Shown: positions 43,047 to 52,978, counted from the stretch's first letter. The stretch is 64,000 nt of DNA from Neorhizobium galegae bv. officinalis (GCA_000985875.1 CCRI01000003.1:372001-436000), one strand, 5' to 3'. Notes: generated by a model not told the origin, from the sequence alone. Program-made: numbers and translations.

Positions 43047-44792
43047 TCAGCCCTCGCTCTTGTCGGCATCAGTGTCGAGGTCATCGAAGAGACTGAGGCT
43101 GCTCAGATCACCGAACCGGTCCTTGGCGGCCACCTTCTTCTTGCGCTTCGGTGCGGCCAACTCCTCCTTTGAAGCCGGATCGAGTTCCTCGTCGCCGTCA
43201 TCTTCCGCCAGCGGAAGCTTGGCGATATTAAGCGAATAATCGTCACGCCCCCATTCGCATTGCATAAGGATGGCCGATGGGATCTTCACCAGGATCAGGT
43301 TCTCGAAGCTGTCCGGGTTGGCGCTGAAGGCCTTGCAGCAGACGACCAGCGACCGCTCCGGCCCGACATCCTCGGAGATCTTGCGGCAGGCGTCGTGAGT
43401 CAGCTGCTGCGTCGTGACATAGATGAAGGATTTTTCGGTGGCGTAGCCGTGGTTCCAGTATTCCTCGGCGAGCAGGCTCGGCGCATAGGTGTAACCCATG
43501 TGCTTGCACATGGCCTCGGCCAGCATGGTAGGATTGTAGTCCTTGCTGATCACCCAGTTGCCGTATCTGTCCTGCTCCAGGAGCGACGGTGCGAGGTTGA
43601 AGTAACGGAAACCGCCACCGCCCTTCCAGCCAGCAGCCTCGGTCACACCGCCCTTATCCTCGCCGTCGATCACCTTCTTCATGCGCGGCAGGATATGCGT
43701 GTCGCAGTGCTCACCGAGCTCCACCATGATCCAGCGACGACCCATTTTGTGAGCCACAGCCCCTGTGGTGCCGGAACCGGCAAAGGAGTCGAGCACTAAG
43801 TCACCGGGATTGGTTGCGACCTGTATAATCCGCTGGATCAGCTTCTCTGGTTTAGGTGTTTGGAAAACGTCATCAACTATCGACGCCAGCATGTCTTTAA
43901 GATGGATACTAGCCTCTTTGTTGCTGCCAGCTTCCTCATGTGTCCACCAACTGGACAGCTTCAGGCCGTCCTCCATCTCATGAAGGTATTTTTTCAGCAT
44001 GGGGCGGCCTTTGCGGTTAAGGCCAAACGTAATCCTCCCCTCATTTCGCCATTTATTGAATTGCTCCTCATTGCAGCGCCAATATCTCCCCTTGGGAGGT
44101 AGAAACTCATCGCCGAATGGGCCAACAATCTTAAACTGGCCTGCCGAGTAATATTTGCCAGCCGATAAGTTCTCTGCTTTCCAAGGTCCCCGGACATCGT
44201 TGTCCGGATTGGTAAATTTGGCCTTCTGCTCCTCTGATCGAGGAATTTTGCCTACCGAAAGTCTGGTTTCGTCACGAGAATAGACAAGTATATGGTCATG
44301 GGTGTTGGATATATGCTTGGCAGTTTGATTGGGTGTATATGCCTTCTGCCAAACAATGTTTGCTATAAAGTTTCGTCGACCGAATACTTCGTCAAGAAGA
44401 ATTCTAAGATAGTGAGCCTCGTTATCATCTATGGTTATCCATATCGATCCGCTCTCACATAATAGATTCTTGAGTATTTCGAGCCGGTCTCGAAGCAAGG
44501 AAAGCCAGATAGAATGCTCTACCCCGTCGTCATAGTGCTCGAACGCGCTGCCCGTGTTGTAGGGCGGATCGATAAAAACGCATTTCACCTGCCCCTCATA
44601 CTGGCTCTCCAGTGCTTTCAGGGCGAGCAGGTTGTCACCCTTGATCAGCATGTTGTCGAAGATATCCGTCTCTGATCGGCGCGCAGCGGCGTGATAGCTC
44701 TTGGCCGGGTCCTCGATGAGAATGCGCGGCTCGAGCTTCGGCCGCTCGTCCTTGCCGATCCAGGTCAGTTCCAGCTTGGTCTTCTTCGACAT
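43047..44792 (-). CDS. mod: Type III DNA-methyltransferase, Mod subunit
   Basis: 581 residues from ATG 44792 (GGAAAG eight bases upstream; an in-frame ATG at 44813 lacks a site). The beta-class order is catalytic motif DPPYNTG first, then the target-recognition region, then the AdoMet-binding FAGSGTTG. It methylates adenine N6 and gives Res its sequence specificity; the recognition sequence cannot be predicted. The acidic, low-complexity C-terminus (DDGDEELDPASKEE, then KRKKK) is unusual and could contact a partner. It follows the Gre-domain gene by 48 bases. Confidence 0.93.
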   Translation of the reverse strand: MSKKTKLELTWIGKDERPKLEPRILIEDPAKSYHAAARRSETDIFDNMLIKGDNLLALKALESQYEGQVKCVFIDPPYNTGSAFEHYDDGVEHSIWLSLLRDRLEILKNLLCESGSIWITIDDNEAHYLRILLDEVFGRRNFIANIVWQKAYTPNQTAKHISNTHDHILVYSRDETRLSVGKIPRSEEQKAKFTNPDNDVRGPWKAENLSAGKYYSAGQFKIVGPFGDEFLPPKGRYWRCNEEQFNKWRNEGRITFGLNRKGRPMLKKYLHEMEDGLKLSSWWTHEEAGSNKEASIHLKDMLASIVDDVFQTPKPEKLIQRIIQVATNPGDLVLDSFAGSGTTGAVAHKMGRRWIMVELGEHCDTHILPRMKKVIDGEDKGGVTEAAGWKGGGGFRYFNLAPSLLEQDRYGNWVISKDYNPTMLAEAMCKHMGYTYAPSLLAEEYWNHGYATEKSFIYVTTQQLTHDACRKISEDVGPERSLVVCCKAFSANPDSFENLILVKIPSAILMQCEWGRDDYSLNIAKLPLAEDDGDEELDPASKEELAAPKRKKKVAAKDRFGDLSSLSLFDDLDTDADKSEG

Positions 44793-44840
44793 CAGTCTTT
44801 CCGTCTTCTGCATTATCGCGCCAGCGCGGCTGGGCCGCGG

Positions 44841-46922
44841 CTATGGCTTCATGATCCGGTGTATCTTTACAAGCCTGTCGGCGGAACCCACGCGCATAAC
44901 AATCTCGTCGCCCACTCGCTTACCGAGCATGTTTTCCACGCGCTTGTCTGATGGCGCCGGTGATGGCAACTGTGCCATCTCCAACTCGGTCGGCACGCGA
45001 TAATAGCGAGACTGCCGCTTTCCACCTTCTGTATAGTAGAAGAGCAGGAGATCGCCTGGCTCGACCTGTCGGTTCGCCACGTCAACGACTTGCTTGGCTT
45101 GCACTGTCTTAGGCTTCATCAGTGCAAGAGGTTGCCGTTCCTCGTCCTGCCAGATTTTCTCAATGACCGCCTGGCGGCGTGCGGTCGGCAGTTCCAGTTC
45201 AACGGCCTCACCGACGCCTTTGCCGATGAGGCAGGCCGCGCGTGGATCGGTAGTCCCGATTACGCCCTTTGACGGATCATTTTCGAGCCCACGAATGGTG
45301 TAGCGGATAAAGCGACCAGTGCCAGCATCGGTAAAGCGCAGGAGGATGGTGTCACTCTCGGCCACCCGTCGCCGCCCATCCTGGATGATAGCCGTCCGAT
45401 TATCGACGGATGGCACCGGGTCAGAAACCTCGGACGCGCGCTTCTTGGGCGCCAAGCTCAGCGTCAGCGTCTTCCTCTCCGGCCGAGATAGAGATTCGGC
45501 AACGGCAATAGGCTGCTCCGGCAACACGACGATCGGAGGATTGAAGATTTCATCCGCGCCACCTGATGTCTCCGCCTGCTCCAGCGCCTGCATAGCGTCA
45601 TCTTGCAACGCGCGCTGCAACTCCTGGAGAGGCTGATACTCATCCACCAGGTCTTGCTCAGAAGGGGCAGCGCACAATTCACCTAGGGCAGCCTCATCTT
45701 GCCTCGAGGACGAAGAACCGCTGCCTGCGAGCTGGAAGATTGTTGGCGCCAATTCCGGATAGGTTTCCTCTTCGACAACCTGTGTCTTTGGCTTGCTAGC
45801 CGGCTGAGCCCTCGCCACCTTCGTCCTTACTCCCGATGCCTTGGTCACGCCGTCAACAGAGCCATGGAACACTTGCCACCGTCGTGACATCTCGGCGACT
45901 TCCGCCTGTTTCCCCGGCCTTGCCCGAACAGGCGGAATGTCAACTTCAGACAATAGGTTCAGCGGCGTTACATGTGGCTTCGGGGTGGTGGATCTCGGGG
46001 TGCTCAGTGCCTCGGCAATTTTGCGCACAGACTGACCTTGCGAGGCGTGCTCCTGCGTCTTCTTCTCCAGGGCAGCGTAGTAGTCGTCAAATTCCTTTCT
46101 CTTCTTGTCCAGGCGCATCTTTCGCCACCCGGTCATGTTACCCTGGATGGGTGATAGATCCACCTTATCGGCCTGTGGCACCGGCAGACCGAAGCGCATC
46201 TCAAATCCGGTGTTGGCGAGGGTCCGGACCTTGCTATGCCGCGTCTGCCAGTAGACGGTGTAGAGAGGGCGCAGGCTGCCATGGTTCTGGAGGGCGGCGA
46301 GAACCTGGCTCTCGAATGTTGCGAGTTCAGCTTGAAGTTCCTGCAGCCGGCCGCGATGCCAAATCTCGGTCTCGGCCTGCTTTGTCTCGACTTCCTCGAT
46401 CTTCGCGTCGATCATCGTGCAGAGTTCGTCATTGCCTCGCTCGCGCCGGCGCCGGGCGAAGAGGCTGGACAAGAACATTTCCACCTTCTCGTAGACCTCC
46501 CGGCGACGCAGCTCCAGACGAGCGATCGCCGAGCTGATCCGGCGTTCCTCCTCTTCCAAGGTTTTGAGATGGGCGATATCGCAGCGGCCGAGAAAGTCCC
46601 AGTAGAGCGCATCCAATGCGTCAGCCAAGTCGTCCGGTGGCTCGATGACCACCTCATGGGGCAAGGAAGACTGCATTGAGAACAGCGCTTCGACAACCCA
46701 CTGGCCCAGGACTTCGCCTTCATCATTGATGCAGGCCGCGATCACCGCGCGGGTTCTGTCGAACTCCGTCTCCATCTCGAGTTCCGCGACCGAAAGCCAG
46801 CCTGAGCGATTGAACAGTGCCGGCACGACCCAGGAAGGGCCGACATGGCTGTCGAGGGAGAAGTGCAATTCGACCGGATAGACCCCAAACTCTGGTGATC
46901 GAGATCCCGCCCAGCTGCCCAT
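44841..46922 (-). CDS. Unknown protein with coiled coil and two tandem GreA/GreB C-like domains
   Basis: 693 residues. Residues 1-115 are unassigned. About 115-225 is a charged coiled coil (EEEERRISSAIARLELRRREVYEK). 230-510 is a variable, Pro/Ser-rich linker. Residues about 520-590 match a Gre-factor C-terminal domain: SDTILLRF, YTIRG..NDPSKG, DPRAACLIGKGVGEAVEL. About 620-690 is a second, more diverged copy: GDLLLFYY, NMLGKRVGDEIV. The Gre C-domain normally contacts RNA polymerase near its secondary channel. The gene starts three bases after the SNF2 stop and precedes mod, so it is part of the restriction operon. In comparable SNF2-Mod-Res loci this slot is often held by other small unknown proteins. 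Confidence 0.75.
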   Translation of the reverse strand: MGSWAGSRSPEFGVYPVELHFSLDSHVGPSWVVPALFNRSGWLSVAELEMETEFDRTRAVIAACINDEGEVLGQWVVEALFSMQSSLPHEVVIEPPDDLADALDALYWDFLGRCDIAHLKTLEEEERRISSAIARLELRRREVYEKVEMFLSSLFARRRRERGNDELCTMIDAKIEEVETKQAETEIWHRGRLQELQAELATFESQVLAALQNHGSLRPLYTVYWQTRHSKVRTLANTGFEMRFGLPVPQADKVDLSPIQGNMTGWRKMRLDKKRKEFDDYYAALEKKTQEHASQGQSVRKIAEALSTPRSTTPKPHVTPLNLLSEVDIPPVRARPGKQAEVAEMSRRWQVFHGSVDGVTKASGVRTKVARAQPASKPKTQVVEEETYPELAPTIFQLAGSGSSSSRQDEAALGELCAAPSEQDLVDEYQPLQELQRALQDDAMQALEQAETSGGADEIFNPPIVVLPEQPIAVAESLSRPERKTLTLSLAPKKRASEVSDPVPSVDNRTAIIQDGRRRVAESDTILLRFTDAGTGRFIRYTIRGLENDPSKGVIGTTDPRAACLIGKGVGEAVELELPTARRQAVIEKIWQDEERQPLALMKPKTVQAKQVVDVANRQVEPGDLLLFYYTEGGKRQSRYYRVPTELEMAQLPSPAPSDKRVENMLGKRVGDEIVMRVGSADRLVKIHRIMKP

Positions 46923-46925
46923 GAC

Positions 46926-49802
46926 TTACTCGACAGACCAGCGAATTAAGAACAAGGTCGACAGCTCGGGCTTTCGGTCGAGTGCTGCTGCAAACTCGTC
47001 CAGCATATCGTTGACTTGCTTGCGGATCTGCTTGCGGCGCTCATGCTTGGAGAATTTCAGATCATCGATCTCACCCTCGACGGTCTTGATCTTCCGACCA
47101 AGCGAGAGCTTTTCCTCCATCGACAGGTCTGGCGACCGTCGATCCCGGCGCAGCTGCTTGGCGATCTCCTCAAGCTCGTCGATCTGGGCATCGATTTCGA
47201 CCTCGATGTCTCGCGCATAGTTGTCCAGGCGCTGCTCTTCTTCCTCGAGCCACTGGAAATTCTGCTTCTTCACCGTCTCGGCGAAGCTGGAGAAGAGCTG
47301 GCCCTCGATCTTGTCCAGCGGCCCAAGGCCACTCGGCATGGCCACGACGCCATCGTCGATCGCAGGGGCCGTCAACAACCGCTTTGCGGTTTCGGCAGAA
47401 ACCTGGGATCCGTCATTGGTTATGCAGGAGACAAGCAGATCCTCCCGGACCTTGTGTTCTGTGCGGACGGCGGCCTTTGCGACACGTAGGAAGCCGCTCT
47501 TGCCTCGCAAGGCAGAGACATTCGCGAGCTGTCCATCAAATGGAAATGCCGCCGGGCTGAAACGTAAGGCGCGTGCCTCGCTGCTGTGATCGCGCGCCGA
47601 GGCCCTCTTCGCTGCCTCCAGGGCCAGGTTCTCATCGGTGAGCCGGAAGAACTGCCAGTCCTTCTCCGAAGCCTCCTGCCAATGAGGCGTGTAGACATAT
47701 TCTCCCTGCCGAAATGCATGGGATCCTTCAACGTCGAACTCCGCATCCGGAAACTCGGCACGGGCCAGCATCAATAGGCGGCGAGAGAAGTCGTTTAGGG
47801 CGTGTGCAAGATTGGCTTTGCGGGTGTTCAGGCGTGAGACGACATCCGTATCGAATTGCTCCAGGACCTTGGCCCGGGCAGCCTCAACTTCAGCAGAGAT
47901 CGTCTCCTGCAGCTCCTCCTTCAACGCGTCGAAACTCGCCTCGATTTCTTCTGGTGAGCGGGATTTCTGTATGATGTCGAGCACGCGTTTTTCAAAGTCG
48001 ACGCCGCGCTCGATCGTTCCGAGAACTTCGTCGCTGGAGCCGAAGACACCCTCGAACAACTTGAACTTCAATGCCAGCAGCTCGTAGATGCGCTTCTCGG
48101 CCTGGTTCTTCAGGTTCAACATATTAACGACGGTAACGTCGATCTTCTGACCATAGCGGTGGCAACGACCGATGCGCTGCTCGACGCGCTGTGGGTTCCA
48201 GGGAAGGTCGAAATTGATCACCAAGGAGCAAAACTGCAAGTTGATGCCCTCGGCTCCGCTTTCCGTCGCAATCAGGATCGTCTTGTCATTCCCCTTAAAC
48301 GCATCAACGATCGCCGCCTTCATGTCGGCCGTCTTGGAGCCGGAGACGCGGTCACTGCCGGCGTGCTGCTCCTTCCATTCCTTGTAGATCTGCTGACTTG
48401 AGGGGTCGTTATTGGACCCATTCAGCAGAACGATCTCGCCGGCATACCCCCGATTGGAGAGGAGCTCTGAGAGATAGGTCTGCGTCCGGACACTCTCAGT
48501 GAAGATCACCGCTTTCCGGGCACCGCCCTTGCCCTCGATCGCATCCAGCACGTCCGGCAGGCGATCCACCAGTTTCTCGCCCTTCGCATTGGCGCCGATT
48601 GATCGCGCCAGTGCCAGGAAACCGCGCAACTCCTGGAGCTCAGCTGCCAGCTTCTCGGGATCGATGGGCTCTTCAGACAGCGCTTCTTCATCGACTTCCG
48701 GATCAGCCATCTCCTCGGCAATCTCATCGATCAGTTCGATGTCGTCAGTGATGGACGTGTCGATGGTGGTTTGCTTCTTCTCCAGGCGATCGATCAAAGT
48801 CTCAAGATACTTGATGACCGCGAAGGTCGAAGAACCGAGGATCTTGCGGATCTGCAGGATGACGAGCTGGTTCGCGCGGTCGCCATAGGAAACGGTGCCT
48901 TTACGTTGCAGGAAGCTCGAAATCGAATCGTAGAGTTTCACTTCGATATCTGGGGGATCGAAGTTAAAGACGGTCGCATTGCGCTTCGTAAAGTTGATAT
49001 GGCCCGCTTCCTGGACCTGACGACGCAGTGTGCGGTGGCAGATCGGCTTAAGCCGGTCTTTCAAGGCTTCCGCGGATGCACGGCTGGCGCCGGCACCCAT
49101 GTATTGGCGTTTGAACGCAGCCTCGCCGCCAAAATGGGTCTCGTCGATGATGGAGACGATCCCGAAAAGCTCGAGCAGCGAGTTTTGCAGTGGGGTCGCC
49201 GTGAGGAGCACCTTGAAGGGATCGGCGAGCGCCCGTCTGAGATCCTTCGCCCGTTGCGACCCGTTCTTCTTGTAGACGCTGCGCAGGCGATGAGCTTCAT
49301 CGAAGACGACGAGGTCCCACTTTGTCCGTTGCAGCTCATCCTTCTGCCGGGCAGCGAACTCGTAGGACGAGATGACCACGCCGCTGGCCTTATCGAACGG
49401 ATCACGGATGCCGGACTTTTTCATCTCACGATGTTTGCCCGCTTCCATGATGGTGCTTTTCAGGCCGAATTTTTCAATGAGCTCCTGTTCCCACTGCTTT
49501 CGGAGGGAGGCCGGCACGATCAGCAGTATTTTTCGCTTCTGCTCGGCCCATTTTTGAGCCATGACAAGCCCGGCTTCGATTGTCTTGCCTAGCCCAACCT
49601 CGTCAGCGAGCAGCACACCTTTGCCGAAAGGGGACTTGAGGGCGAAAAGTGACGCTTCAACCTGATGAGGGTTCATATCGACACGGGCCGCGCTCAGGGA
49701 TCGTGTAAACGATTCTTCGCCGAGGTTTTCGAGCATCAGGCTGTGAGCAAAGAAGTGACCCTGGACTGGGGTATAGTGGGCGGCAGCAACTGAGGTCGTC
49801 AT
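46926..49802 (-). CDS. SNF2-family (RapA/HepA-like) helicase of the restriction operon
   Basis: 958 residues. The N-terminal MNPHQVEASLFAL with LLADEVGLGKTIEAGLVMAQKW (Walker A) is close to RapA/HepA and DISARM DrmD-type ATPases. Further motifs are VFDEAHRLRS, LLTATPLQN, and the C-terminal helicase part with NFDLPWNPQRVEQRIGRCHRYGQ. A C-terminal coiled coil (ELEEIAKQLRRD...) follows. It translocates on double-stranded DNA and may remodel proteins such as RNA polymerase or Mod/Res. It is first in the four-gene operon; its stop and the next start are separated by three bases. Confidence 0.88.
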   Translation of the reverse strand: MTTSVAAAHYTPVQGHFFAHSLMLENLGEESFTRSLSAARVDMNPHQVEASLFALKSPFGKGVLLADEVGLGKTIEAGLVMAQKWAEQKRKILLIVPASLRKQWEQELIEKFGLKSTIMEAGKHREMKKSGIRDPFDKASGVVISSYEFAARQKDELQRTKWDLVVFDEAHRLRSVYKKNGSQRAKDLRRALADPFKVLLTATPLQNSLLELFGIVSIIDETHFGGEAAFKRQYMGAGASRASAEALKDRLKPICHRTLRRQVQEAGHINFTKRNATVFNFDPPDIEVKLYDSISSFLQRKGTVSYGDRANQLVILQIRKILGSSTFAVIKYLETLIDRLEKKQTTIDTSITDDIELIDEIAEEMADPEVDEEALSEEPIDPEKLAAELQELRGFLALARSIGANAKGEKLVDRLPDVLDAIEGKGGARKAVIFTESVRTQTYLSELLSNRGYAGEIVLLNGSNNDPSSQQIYKEWKEQHAGSDRVSGSKTADMKAAIVDAFKGNDKTILIATESGAEGINLQFCSLVINFDLPWNPQRVEQRIGRCHRYGQKIDVTVVNMLNLKNQAEKRIYELLALKFKLFEGVFGSSDEVLGTIERGVDFEKRVLDIIQKSRSPEEIEASFDALKEELQETISAEVEAARAKVLEQFDTDVVSRLNTRKANLAHALNDFSRRLLMLARAEFPDAEFDVEGSHAFRQGEYVYTPHWQEASEKDWQFFRLTDENLALEAAKRASARDHSSEARALRFSPAAFPFDGQLANVSALRGKSGFLRVAKAAVRTEHKVREDLLVSCITNDGSQVSAETAKRLLTAPAIDDGVVAMPSGLGPLDKIEGQLFSSFAETVKKQNFQWLEEEEQRLDNYARDIEVEIDAQIDELEEIAKQLRRDRRSPDLSMEEKLSLGRKIKTVEGEIDDLKFSKHERRKQIRKQVNDMLDEFAAALDRKPELSTLFLIRWSVE

Positions 49803-50363
49803 ATCGTCCCTAGGAATTGATTCTTTTGCCTATATTGCGAGTTGAATATGTGGTGCTGCAAGTGCAAATAGAGAAATATTTGGCGTAACAACTGCGTATC
49901 ATATAAACGACGGTCCACGGGCTCAAACGTTGGATATTCGTCGGTTGATACCTTCATCCCGGTTTACTTCGTTGCGATGAGTGTTTCGCTGACACGCCGC
50001 GTCCTCGCGCCAGGAGACTGGAAGCCGCCGAGAGCGTTTCAACTTCTAGTATTGATGGTCCGCGAATTTCCTGTTTCAATATACTGTGATTCGGCAAAGG
50101 GGCAGGGGGCGTATGAATTGCGGGAATACATCTATGATCACCGGGTCCCTTCAACGCCGTAGCTCCTCCCTTTGACCGCGCTTCGAAGTGCAGTCTCAAT
50201 CATGGGTGGATTTAGCAGGCTAGTGCTCAGTCGTCACTTGAAGCGGAAGACACCGCCTTCATTATCCGGGAGCACATTAGAGCGAGCTTATCGCGACCCA
50301 TCGTATGCCTGAAACGAACGTCGCCTTGATAACGGGACGACGAAAAGCACATTGAGAGAGCTA
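49803..50363. other. Divergent promoter region of the SNF2 operon and DUF262 gene
   Basis: 561 bases without a convincing gene. The first about 120 bases beside the SNF2 start are AT-rich and promoter-like (TATATTGCGAGTTGAATATG). The one small frame (49977-50162) has no clear ribosome site or conserved look. It probably holds the two divergent promoters. Confidence 0.5.
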
Positions 50364-52043
50364 ATGACCCGCCACACGATAGAAGCCAGCGAGAAACCGG
50401 TCCTCGACATCTTTTGTGATAAATACCTTTTTCGCATCCCTTCCTATCAACGGCCATACGCCTGGACCACGGAGCAGGCGAGTGAGTTGCTCAATGACAT
50501 TGTCACCGCCTGCGGTGGTTCGAGCGATGTAGCGGATGCGAGTCCCTATTTTCTGGGTAGTATCGTTCTCATCAAAGATCCACAGAAGCCGGAAGCTGAT
50601 GTGGTCGACGGCCAGCAGCGCCTGACGACGCTGACAATCCTGATGAGCGTGCTGCGCGATCTGTCTGATCCCAAGATTGCCACTGCAATACACAGTTATG
50701 TTTGCCAGACTGGTGACCCCATCAAAGGAACATCCGATGTCTTTCGGTTGACACCGCGAGAGCGCGATGCCGAATTCTTCCGCACCATGATCCAGAATGA
50801 GGCTGCGACTGCCCAACTGCCGGACGTGCGCCAATTCAAGGACGCTAGGGCTCGGATGGTGGAGAATGCTAGCTTCTTACGTGAGCGACTAAAGGCGTTT
50901 TCTGACGAGGAGCGGCGCAGATTAACTATGTATATCGCGCAGCGCTGCTATCTCGTAATCGTCGCCGCGTCGGATCAGGATTCTGCGTTCCGGATATTCT
51001 CGGTCATGAATTCGCGCGGCCTGGATCTTTCTCCCGCAGACGTTCTGAAGGCAGAGATAATAGGGGCTCTACCTGCGGATAAACAGGAGGCCTATACCCA
51101 GAAATGGGAGGATATGGAGGATGAGCTGGGGCGGGCTCGTTTCGCCGAGTTGTTCGGCCATATCCGCATGATTCACCGCAAGCAGAAAATGCAGGGAACA
51201 CTGATAACGGAATTTCGGGAGTTTGTGCCGACCCGAAAGACGCCGGCAATATTCATCGACAACGAGCTATCGCCCTATACTGATGCCTATGAAGAGATTA
51301 CCGACCGCGCGTTCTCCAGTTACAAGAATGCCGATGAAATAAACCGCCAGCTCACGCATCTTTCCCGACTGGATAACTTCGACTGGCAGCCACCGGCAAT
51401 TGAAGTGATTGCTCGTCGGCGCGAAGATCCTGATTTTATTCTACGCTTTCTGTCTGATCTCGAGCGTCTCGCCTATGCACTGTTCCTGATGCGCAATGAC
51501 GCGTCTGACCGTATCCGCCGTTACGGCAGGTTGCTCACATCAATTCAAGCCAATGACGATCTATTTGCGGATCAATCGCCCCTGCAACTCGAAGAGAACG
51601 AGAAAGCAGAAGTTCGAAAGGCGCTTTCTGGCGATATCTACACGATCACACGTATTCGCCTTCCGCTCCTTCTTCGCCTGGACGAACTTCTGTCGGGTGG
51701 CAGCGCCGTCTACAATGCACCGGTGATCAGTGTTGAGCACGTGTTGCCTCAGAACCCGGCTGCGGGAAGCCAGTGGCTACTTGATTTTCCGGATCTAATC
51801 GAGCGGTCCCTATGGGTGCATAAGCTTGCAAATCTTGTGCTTTTGACGCGCAGAAAGAACTCCCAGGCCGGCAACCTTGAGTTTTCGGACAAGAAAGAGA
51901 AGTATTTCTCGACTAATGCAGGCGTCTCCAATTTTGCCATAACGAGCAAAGTGCTGTCTCAGGCGCAATGGACGCCCGCGGTGCTTGAGAAACGTCAAGC
52001 GGAACTTGTCGGTGCTATCGAGAAGCTATGGCGTCTCCTTTGA
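50364..52043 (+). CDS. DUF262-DUF1524 (GmrSD-like) nuclease
   Basis: 559 residues from ATG 50364 (GAGAG seven bases upstream; the TTG at 50352 is less likely). The N-terminal DUF262 is a ParB/Srx-like NTP-binding domain: IPSYQRPYAW and DVVDGQQRLTTL. The C-terminal DUF1524 has an HNH-type motif: SVEHVLPQNP...HKLANLVLLTRRKNSQAGN. The pair is that of GmrSD, a type IV enzyme that cuts modified (glucosyl-hydroxymethylcytosine) phage DNA, here fused in one chain. It complements the type III system, which acts on unmodified DNA. Confidence 0.9.
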   Translation: MTRHTIEASEKPVLDIFCDKYLFRIPSYQRPYAWTTEQASELLNDIVTACGGSSDVADASPYFLGSIVLIKDPQKPEADVVDGQQRLTTLTILMSVLRDLSDPKIATAIHSYVCQTGDPIKGTSDVFRLTPRERDAEFFRTMIQNEAATAQLPDVRQFKDARARMVENASFLRERLKAFSDEERRRLTMYIAQRCYLVIVAASDQDSAFRIFSVMNSRGLDLSPADVLKAEIIGALPADKQEAYTQKWEDMEDELGRARFAELFGHIRMIHRKQKMQGTLITEFREFVPTRKTPAIFIDNELSPYTDAYEEITDRAFSSYKNADEINRQLTHLSRLDNFDWQPPAIEVIARRREDPDFILRFLSDLERLAYALFLMRNDASDRIRRYGRLLTSIQANDDLFADQSPLQLEENEKAEVRKALSGDIYTITRIRLPLLLRLDELLSGGSAVYNAPVISVEHVLPQNPAAGSQWLLDFPDLIERSLWVHKLANLVLLTRRKNSQAGNLEFSDKKEKYFSTNAGVSNFAITSKVLSQAQWTPAVLEKRQAELVGAIEKLWRLL

Positions 52044-52081
52044 GCCGGAAGGTCATCTCGAGAGCCTGATTACCGTTTAAC

Positions 52082-52816
52082 TTAAAACGCACCATAAATG
52101 GGGTTGTCCTGGTAGGTTGTGTCCGCGCACCTGGTGAGGGCGTCCATCGCGGCCTTGCGAGGCTTGCGAAGGGCTGCTGCAGTCCAGGACTCTCCGCGGC
52201 TAGTCTTTATGCCAATTCCGTTCAGCGCACCTACCAAGGCCGGGAGAGATAACTTTTGCCAGCCATTGGCCTCGATCAGGCCCGCGATCTCACTGGCCTT
52301 TTCTTCGGCCCGGCGCTTATTCGCATCCGCGCCAAGCCTCTGGGCCTCAGGGAGGTTTTTCCGATTTCCGAGGAGCGTGCCGGAAGCCTTCTTCTGACTG
52401 AGCGCCTGTTTAGTCCTCTGCGAGATCTCGTCACCTTCAAGCTCGGCCCGCGCAGCTCGGCTAGCGATCACTAAAGGATCCCTGGTGCGCTCGTCGGAGA
52501 CAAACACGATCGCGACCTTCCTTTCGCGCATGATGTGTTCTACCGTCTTCCTATGCCGAGACAGCCGATCGAGACTGTCTACAAGGAGCTCAACTTTGTT
52601 CTTCTCTGCGAAGTCCAACGCCATATTCAGGCCTTCACGGAGCACAAGGCTCTTCTCACCGCGACCGCTTGCTACGTCCTGGAACCATTCGATGATCTCG
52701 ACGCCGGAAGCGTCAGCATAAGCGCGGATAGACGCACGCTGAGCTTCAAGCCCGATGCCTACTTCTCCCTGCTTGTCGGTTGATACGCGAATGTATGCGA
52801 CTGCCTGCTTAGACAT
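52082..52816 (-). CDS. Serine recombinase (resolvase/invertase family)
   Basis: About 244 residues from MSKQAVAYIRVSTDKQGE, which carries the catalytic serine; an ATG 15 bases earlier (52831) is possible and neither has a good ribosome site. The resolvase catalytic core (LLVDSLDRLSRHRKTVEHIM) is followed by a short C-terminal helix-turn-helix-like segment (LSLPALVGALNGIGIKTSRGESWTAAAL). It is smaller than large serine integrases and may act in inversion or dimer resolution within the island. A 31-bp element repeated at 54714 lies 163 bases upstream. Confidence 0.88.
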   Translation of the reverse strand: MSKQAVAYIRVSTDKQGEVGIGLEAQRASIRAYADASGVEIIEWFQDVASGRGEKSLVLREGLNMALDFAEKNKVELLVDSLDRLSRHRKTVEHIMRERKVAIVFVSDERTRDPLVIASRAARAELEGDEISQRTKQALSQKKASGTLLGNRKNLPEAQRLGADANKRRAEEKASEIAGLIEANGWQKLSLPALVGALNGIGIKTSRGESWTAAALRKPRKAAMDALTRCADTTYQDNPIYGAF

Positions 52817-52978
52817 GCGGTAGGTGACCATGTGCTATACTCGTGGTGGGATGGATGTGACCAAGACTATACGACCCCTTTTAGAAGTGATCAGGTCTTG
52901 ATGTGTGTGAGCAACTCTAAGTGGGAAGCTAGGTTTCCGACACGTATCGCCGGGTCTCTCCCAAACCCCATACGGCCA

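Noticed and set aside
49977..50162. 61-codon frame between the SNF2 operon and the DUF262 gene
   Set aside because: No clear ribosome site or conserved features; likely promoter region.
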